A stretch of DNA of 64,000 nt, taken from contig JALSNX010000003.1 in NCBI GenBank assembly GCA_026986775.1, positions 124,001 to 188,000 of the forward strand. Reading direction: 5' to 3'. The notes beneath the pieces were generated by a model, which ran no database searches, was not told where the DNA came from, and saw only the letters and a program-made list of their open reading frames with translations. This DNA is from Caldifarciminota bacterium. Lineage in GTDB: Bacteria; Hydrothermota; Hydrothermia; UBA1063; CAJXJZ01. The translations under genes were made by a program, and so were the position numbers. This document shows positions 60,566 to 64,000 of this stretch, in pieces. Numbering within the stretch: the first letter of the stretch is position 1; the number at the start of each line of letters is the position of its first letter.

Positions 60566-61015
60566 ATGAAAACAAGAAGAAAAGGAGTAGCCTTAATTAC
60601 TGCCATTCTGGTTATGGCTTTTGTCCTTGCCATGGCAGCGGCAGCAATGTTTTTGAGCGTCCGTAGTCTGAGAGTATCAGGTGCATTTTCACGGTACGAA
60701 GGAGGTCTGTCAGCTGCTGATGGAGGGCTTGCCTTCGGTATTAATGAGGCAATAGCCTCTATTACAGAAGCCAGAATGCCACAGGAACAGAGTGTCAGTT
60801 TATCGGGTTATTCTATAAGTGTTATTCCTGATTTTATTGGAGTATTCTTTAATGCGGGAGGTTCAATAGAGTTTGCATCTGGATATGAAGGTCTTGGTAA
60901 GGCATCAGCTACAAGTGGAGCAAGTGCCTTTTTTAGGATAAATTCTGTAGCATCAAGAGGTAATGATAGAGTGTCTGTTGAGGCGGTGTATGTGCATTCG
61001 CCTCAGGCACACTAA
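60566..61015 (+). CDS. PilX-like minor pilin
   Basis: 149 residues. Short leader R-R-K-G, then V-A-L-I-T-A-I-L-V-M-A. Glu5 is replaced by Thr, as is usual for PilX/GspK-type tip pilins. The region after the helix (R-V-S-G-A-F-S-R-Y-E-G-G-L-S-A-A-D-G-G-L) matches the PilX N-terminal domain. Its head is short. Confidence 0.82.
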   Translation: MKTRRKGVALITAILVMAFVLAMAAAAMFLSVRSLRVSGAFSRYEGGLSAADGGLAFGINEAIASITEARMPQEQSVSLSGYSISVIPDFIGVFFNAGGSIEFASGYEGLGKASATSGASAFFRINSVASRGNDRVSVEAVYVHSPQAH

Positions 61016-61032
61016 AAAGGAGGTGTTTTACT

Positions 61033-64000
61033 ATGTATAAATTCCATAAAGTATCAATAATACTGCTGGTACTCTTTACGAGTACCTCTGCAGTATGGGG
61101 GGCTAATGCCCCTCCATGTAAGTACCCGCCATTTCTGGGGAAGAGCGCTGTAATTCCGCCACACATAATAACAGTAATAGACTATTCAGGTAGTATGTCA
61201 TGGTTGCCCCATGGTTTCCCCAGTTCTTATCATTCAAATTATCCCTACTCAGGCCCATTCAAAAGAAACAAGTATTATAAATACAACAATTCAGCAGGAT
61301 ACTTTGAGCCTGTTGGAGATTGGACGAGTGGTTTGCCAGAAGTAGATCCGCAAAAAAAATGGATCAGGGGGAATATACTAAATATGTCAACCTATCTTAT
61401 AAGAATCACTATTCTTAAACTGGTCATGCAGGGAGATGAAGATTATATAGTTTCTGGACCAGATGCAAACGGTGATGTGGTTGTGGATATTATCAAACGA
61501 AATGTATCTACTGCGTATTACTGGTGGGAAGGTTCTACAGCATATAGACTTGTTATAGATTACATAAACGGCACAGACAGAAGGGATGGATTTGAGAATA
61601 ATCCAAGCATAGGTGGGCAGGTTCGTATTAGAAAGCAAAGAAAAAGAAGGAGACATTGGAGAACAGTAGAAACATGGGTTGATTATCAACCTGCAAGGTT
61701 AAAGAAAAATTACCTTGACACGAGAGGTGTTTTTGCAGAAGTACAGGATAAGGATGCAGATGGCTTGGTTGACCCGGACGCTCCATCATGGAGTGTTATT
61801 ACATATCAGGGTAGTAGTGCTAATTTGAGAAGAAGAAAAACACGTGATATATCAAGTCTAAAAAGTTCGTTAAACGAAACTTATGCCCATGGATTGACTC
61901 CCACGCGCTATGGTGTTGAAAATGCTATTAATGTAATTGAATATAGTTCCCAGAATCCTTCTACCGATATATTTTATGAATATGTGAATGGTATTCCAAT
62001 GGGCCTCTGGTGTAAGCGAGTGTATGTATTGCTTCTTACTGATGGTGACTGGAATAAAGGTGGAGACCCTCTGCCTTATGTGTACTCTTCAAGAATTAAT
62101 GACCAGAGAGGTGATCTTCCGCATAACCAGCATCTTAACTACTTCACCATGTATACATTTGGCAGTGGAGGCGGAAAAAATTCTCAAAGATGGATTGCAC
62201 TCTATGGTGGCTTTAAAGATGTAGACAATAATAAAAAGCCGGGTTCTTATGGATCCTCCCTCCCTGATTCAAGGGATGATGACTTTTACTGCAGGTCACA
62301 ACCCATTGACAGAGATGAATGGGATAATGACGCAAATTGCTTACCGGATCAGTATTATGAGGTTTATACTGCAAAAGACATGAAGGATGCATTTTCTGCA
62401 ATTATGGAAAAAATCAAGGTTGGTGTGGCTTCAGCGTCTGCAGCCCCCACCACTCCAGTTACATCAAAGGGAACTGGAATGATATTCCAGGCCGTATTTA
62501 TGCCAACCTATAAAGACACAGCAACCGGAGAAGACAGGTACTGGCTTGGTGAAATAAGAGAACTTTTTGTTGACCATCATGGGAACATTAGAGAGGACAG
62601 TGACAATGACAGGAAATTGAACCTTAAGAATGATAGGGTGGTGACATACTACTTTGATCCCAATGAACATATTGTTAAAGTGGCTACATATCAGGATGTG
62701 AATGGGAATGGAATTATAGATTCTTCAGAACTTTCAACAGAGGCCACAAAGAGTATCTTCAGGCTTAATTCTATATGGAATGCATCCACGTGGCTTAATA
62801 GTGTTTCACCGACACAAAGAAGAATATACTACCTTGATGACGGTACTCACCTTAAGCCTTTTGTATCCAGTGAAGCGGATGTTCTTGCGCCTTTGTTTGG
62901 AATGAATTCTCGTAGGGCAGATTCACTTATCAATTACATACGAGGGGTTGATTATTCAGATATATACAGGAAGAGAAGTATTAACGGGATTGTATGGAAA
63001 CTTGCGGATATTATTCACTCAACTCCAACTTATCTTGCCTCTCCCATGGAGAGATATGACATACTTTATGGCGATGAGTCTTACAGGGAATATTACAGGC
63101 AATATAAAGACAAGCGTGGTGTGTTGTTTGTAGGCGCAAATGACGGTATGCTTCACTGTTTTAATGCAGGTGTCTTCAAGGAATTAGATGGAAAATATAC
63201 TATAGGACAGGTTTTGAACAATTATTATGGTTCATATCAACTTGGCGAGGAAATGTGGAGTATTATCCCTCACAATCTTTTACCTCATTTGAGATGGCTC
63301 TGGAAAAAAGACTATGAAGTTTGTCACGTGTATTATGTTGATGGAAAGCCTAAATTGACAGACCTTAAGATATTTCCAAATGATAAGACTCATCCGGAAG
63401 GATGGGGTACGGTCCTTGCAGTTGGATTTAACTTTGGAGGTGATACCATAACTGCAGATGGTACCACATACAGGTCTGCTTATCTTGTTCTTGATGTTAC
63501 TGACCCTGCTCATCCTGTTCCGATGTTGGAGTTCACTAAGCCAGATCTTGGCTTTACTACAACATATCCAGCTTTTGCAAGAGTTGACTCAACATGGTTT
63601 ATGCTTGTGGGCTCAGGTCCAAATAAGTTAAGTGGTGAGTCAGATCAATCGGCAAGTTTCTATGTGATTAGGGAAGATGGAACAGACTATAAATTTGATG
63701 GATTTGATAATAATTATAATGCCTTTGTTGGAAGCCCTGTGTCAGTTGATATAAATCTTGATTATGATGTGGATTATATTTACTTTGGTGTGAACTACCA
63801 GACCTCAGGTGGGCAGTGGCGTGGTCAGCTTTACAGGCTTGATACAAATGGTGATGCTAATCCAAATAACTGGTCTTTATTCAAAGTTATTGAAGTCCCC
63901 GCTCCTATTACGGCTCCACCCTCTGTGTCAGTTGATGAAAAAGGAAGAAGATGGGTCTTCTTTGGAACAGGCAAATACTTTGGTGCACTTGATGCAGTAG
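61033..64000 (+). CDS. PilY1-like pilus tip adhesin (3' truncated by window)
   Basis: At least 989 residues, open to the window end. Start ATG 61033 after AAGGAGGTG. Signal peptide (1-24), a von Willebrand A region with MIDAS D-Y-S-G-S-M-S at about 53-59 and V-L-L-L-T-D-G-D-W near 335, a Ca2+-loop-like D-V-N-G-N-G-I-I-D-S-S-E near 555, and the start of the PilC/PilY1 beta-propeller (V-L-F-V-G-A-N-D-G-M-L-H-C-F-N near 700). PilY1 caps the pilus and controls extension and adhesion. It lies directly after the minor pilins. Confidence 0.9.
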   Translation, partial: MYKFHKVSIILLVLFTSTSAVWGANAPPCKYPPFLGKSAVIPPHIITVIDYSGSMSWLPHGFPSSYHSNYPYSGPFKRNKYYKYNNSAGYFEPVGDWTSGLPEVDPQKKWIRGNILNMSTYLIRITILKLVMQGDEDYIVSGPDANGDVVVDIIKRNVSTAYYWWEGSTAYRLVIDYINGTDRRDGFENNPSIGGQVRIRKQRKRRRHWRTVETWVDYQPARLKKNYLDTRGVFAEVQDKDADGLVDPDAPSWSVITYQGSSANLRRRKTRDISSLKSSLNETYAHGLTPTRYGVENAINVIEYSSQNPSTDIFYEYVNGIPMGLWCKRVYVLLLTDGDWNKGGDPLPYVYSSRINDQRGDLPHNQHLNYFTMYTFGSGGGKNSQRWIALYGGFKDVDNNKKPGSYGSSLPDSRDDDFYCRSQPIDRDEWDNDANCLPDQYYEVYTAKDMKDAFSAIMEKIKVGVASASAAPTTPVTSKGTGMIFQAVFMPTYKDTATGEDRYWLGEIRELFVDHHGNIREDSDNDRKLNLKNDRVVTYYFDPNEHIVKVATYQDVNGNGIIDSSELSTEATKSIFRLNSIWNASTWLNSVSPTQRRIYYLDDGTHLKPFVSSEADVLAPLFGMNSRRADSLINYIRGVDYSDIYRKRSINGIVWKLADIIHSTPTYLASPMERYDILYGDESYREYYRQYKDKRGVLFVGANDGMLHCFNAGVFKELDGKYTIGQVLNNYYGSYQLGEEMWSIIPHNLLPHLRWLWKKDYEVCHVYYVDGKPKLTDLKIFPNDKTHPEGWGTVLAVGFNFGGDTITADGTTYRSAYLVLDVTDPAHPVPMLEFTKPDLGFTTTYPAFARVDSTWFMLVGSGPNKLSGESDQSASFYVIREDGTDYKFDGFDNNYNAFVGSPVSVDINLDYDVDYIYFGVNYQTSGGQWRGQLYRLDTNGDANPNNWSLFKVIEVPAPITAPPSVSVDEKGRRWVFFGTGKYFGALDAV

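Noticed and set aside
1-64000. CRISPR arrays, insertion sequences, prophage genes, rRNA
   Set aside because: No direct-repeat array, transposase, integrase, phage structural gene or rRNA segment was found on either strand.

Overview
The window is gene-dense bacterial chromosome of moderately low GC with one tRNA on each strand and almost no non-coding space. It looks like a diderm (Gram-negative-type) anaerobe: there are lipid A/LPS-type genes (heptose-phosphate kinase family, HX4D acyltransferase), several lipoproteins, two SurA/PrsA-like chaperones, a BamD-like lipoprotein, a secretin, and two proteins ending in C-terminal domains like type IX secretion sorting signals. A tandem-thioredoxin protein disulfide oxidoreductase, a rubrerythrin-like protein, heavy AGA/AGG arginine codon use and GC-rich tRNA stems suggest a thermophile. 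My best guess is an uncultured lineage of the WOR-3/Hydrothermae/Stahlbacteria kind. That is inference, not proven here.

Layout. 2-64 is the end of a LysM protein followed by a terminator. 140-8403 is a nine-gene overlapping operon: phoH, a 7TM-HD (PgpH-like) gene, ybeY, two CNNM/CBS proteins, an HldE1-type kinase, a DUF5683-like protein, thiE/tenI and a lipid acyltransferase. 8523-16671 starts at a clear sigma70-type promoter and carries a disulfide oxidoreductase, tldD-tldE, a small barrel-like protein, alr, a ferritin-like protein, nfo, lpd and purN. 16698-21444 holds an unknown lipoprotein with its own promoter and terminator, then an envelope-biogenesis group (two parvulin/SurA-like proteins, an S4 protein, a BamD-like TPR lipoprotein). 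21383-24815 (minus) is a polysaccharide operon: GT2, polyprenyl glycosylphosphotransferase, GAF-HD-GYP. 24899-27993 carries an SdpI-like protein and a secreted C39-like protease. 28033-31042 has tRNA-Asn, two small membrane proteins, a GH114/TM1410-like gene with a probable frameshift, and a PPDK/PEP-synthase regulator. 31044-38071 (minus) runs hutU, an M3-like peptidase, a DUF4870-like protein, a lamin-tail protein and an ABC-F protein. 38189-43994 is a trio of a giant TPR protein, a propeller protein and a flippase-like membrane protein. 44046-46916 (minus) holds tRNA-Leu, acpP, fabF and a CaiB/BaiF CoA-transferase. 47005-49766 holds manC, recX and a frameshifted GGDEF gene.

49930 to the window end is a type IV pilus locus: prepilin peptidase; an operon of an acidic TPR protein, an MshEN domain fused to a DnaA-type AAA+ ATPase, a PilM-PilN fusion, a lipoprotein, PilO, an AMIN-PilP fusion and a short PilQ; then, from a separate promoter with a very strong Shine-Dalgarno leader, PilE/FimT-, PilV-, PilW- and PilX-like minor pilins and the start of PilY1. 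No PilB, PilT or PilC is in the window.

The most unusual window-wide signal is how genes start. Many promoters are readable (TTGACN, usually 17 bp, TATAAT-like). A set of genes with no Shine-Dalgarno has the -10 hexamer ending exactly 6-7 bases before the start codon, which predicts leaderless mRNAs. Other genes have ordinary leaders with strong Shine-Dalgarno sites. Two genes (GH114-like and GGDEF) each appear to have lost one base in a homopolymer. The most unusual protein architecture is the MshEN-AAA+ (DnaA-like) fusion inside the pilus operon.
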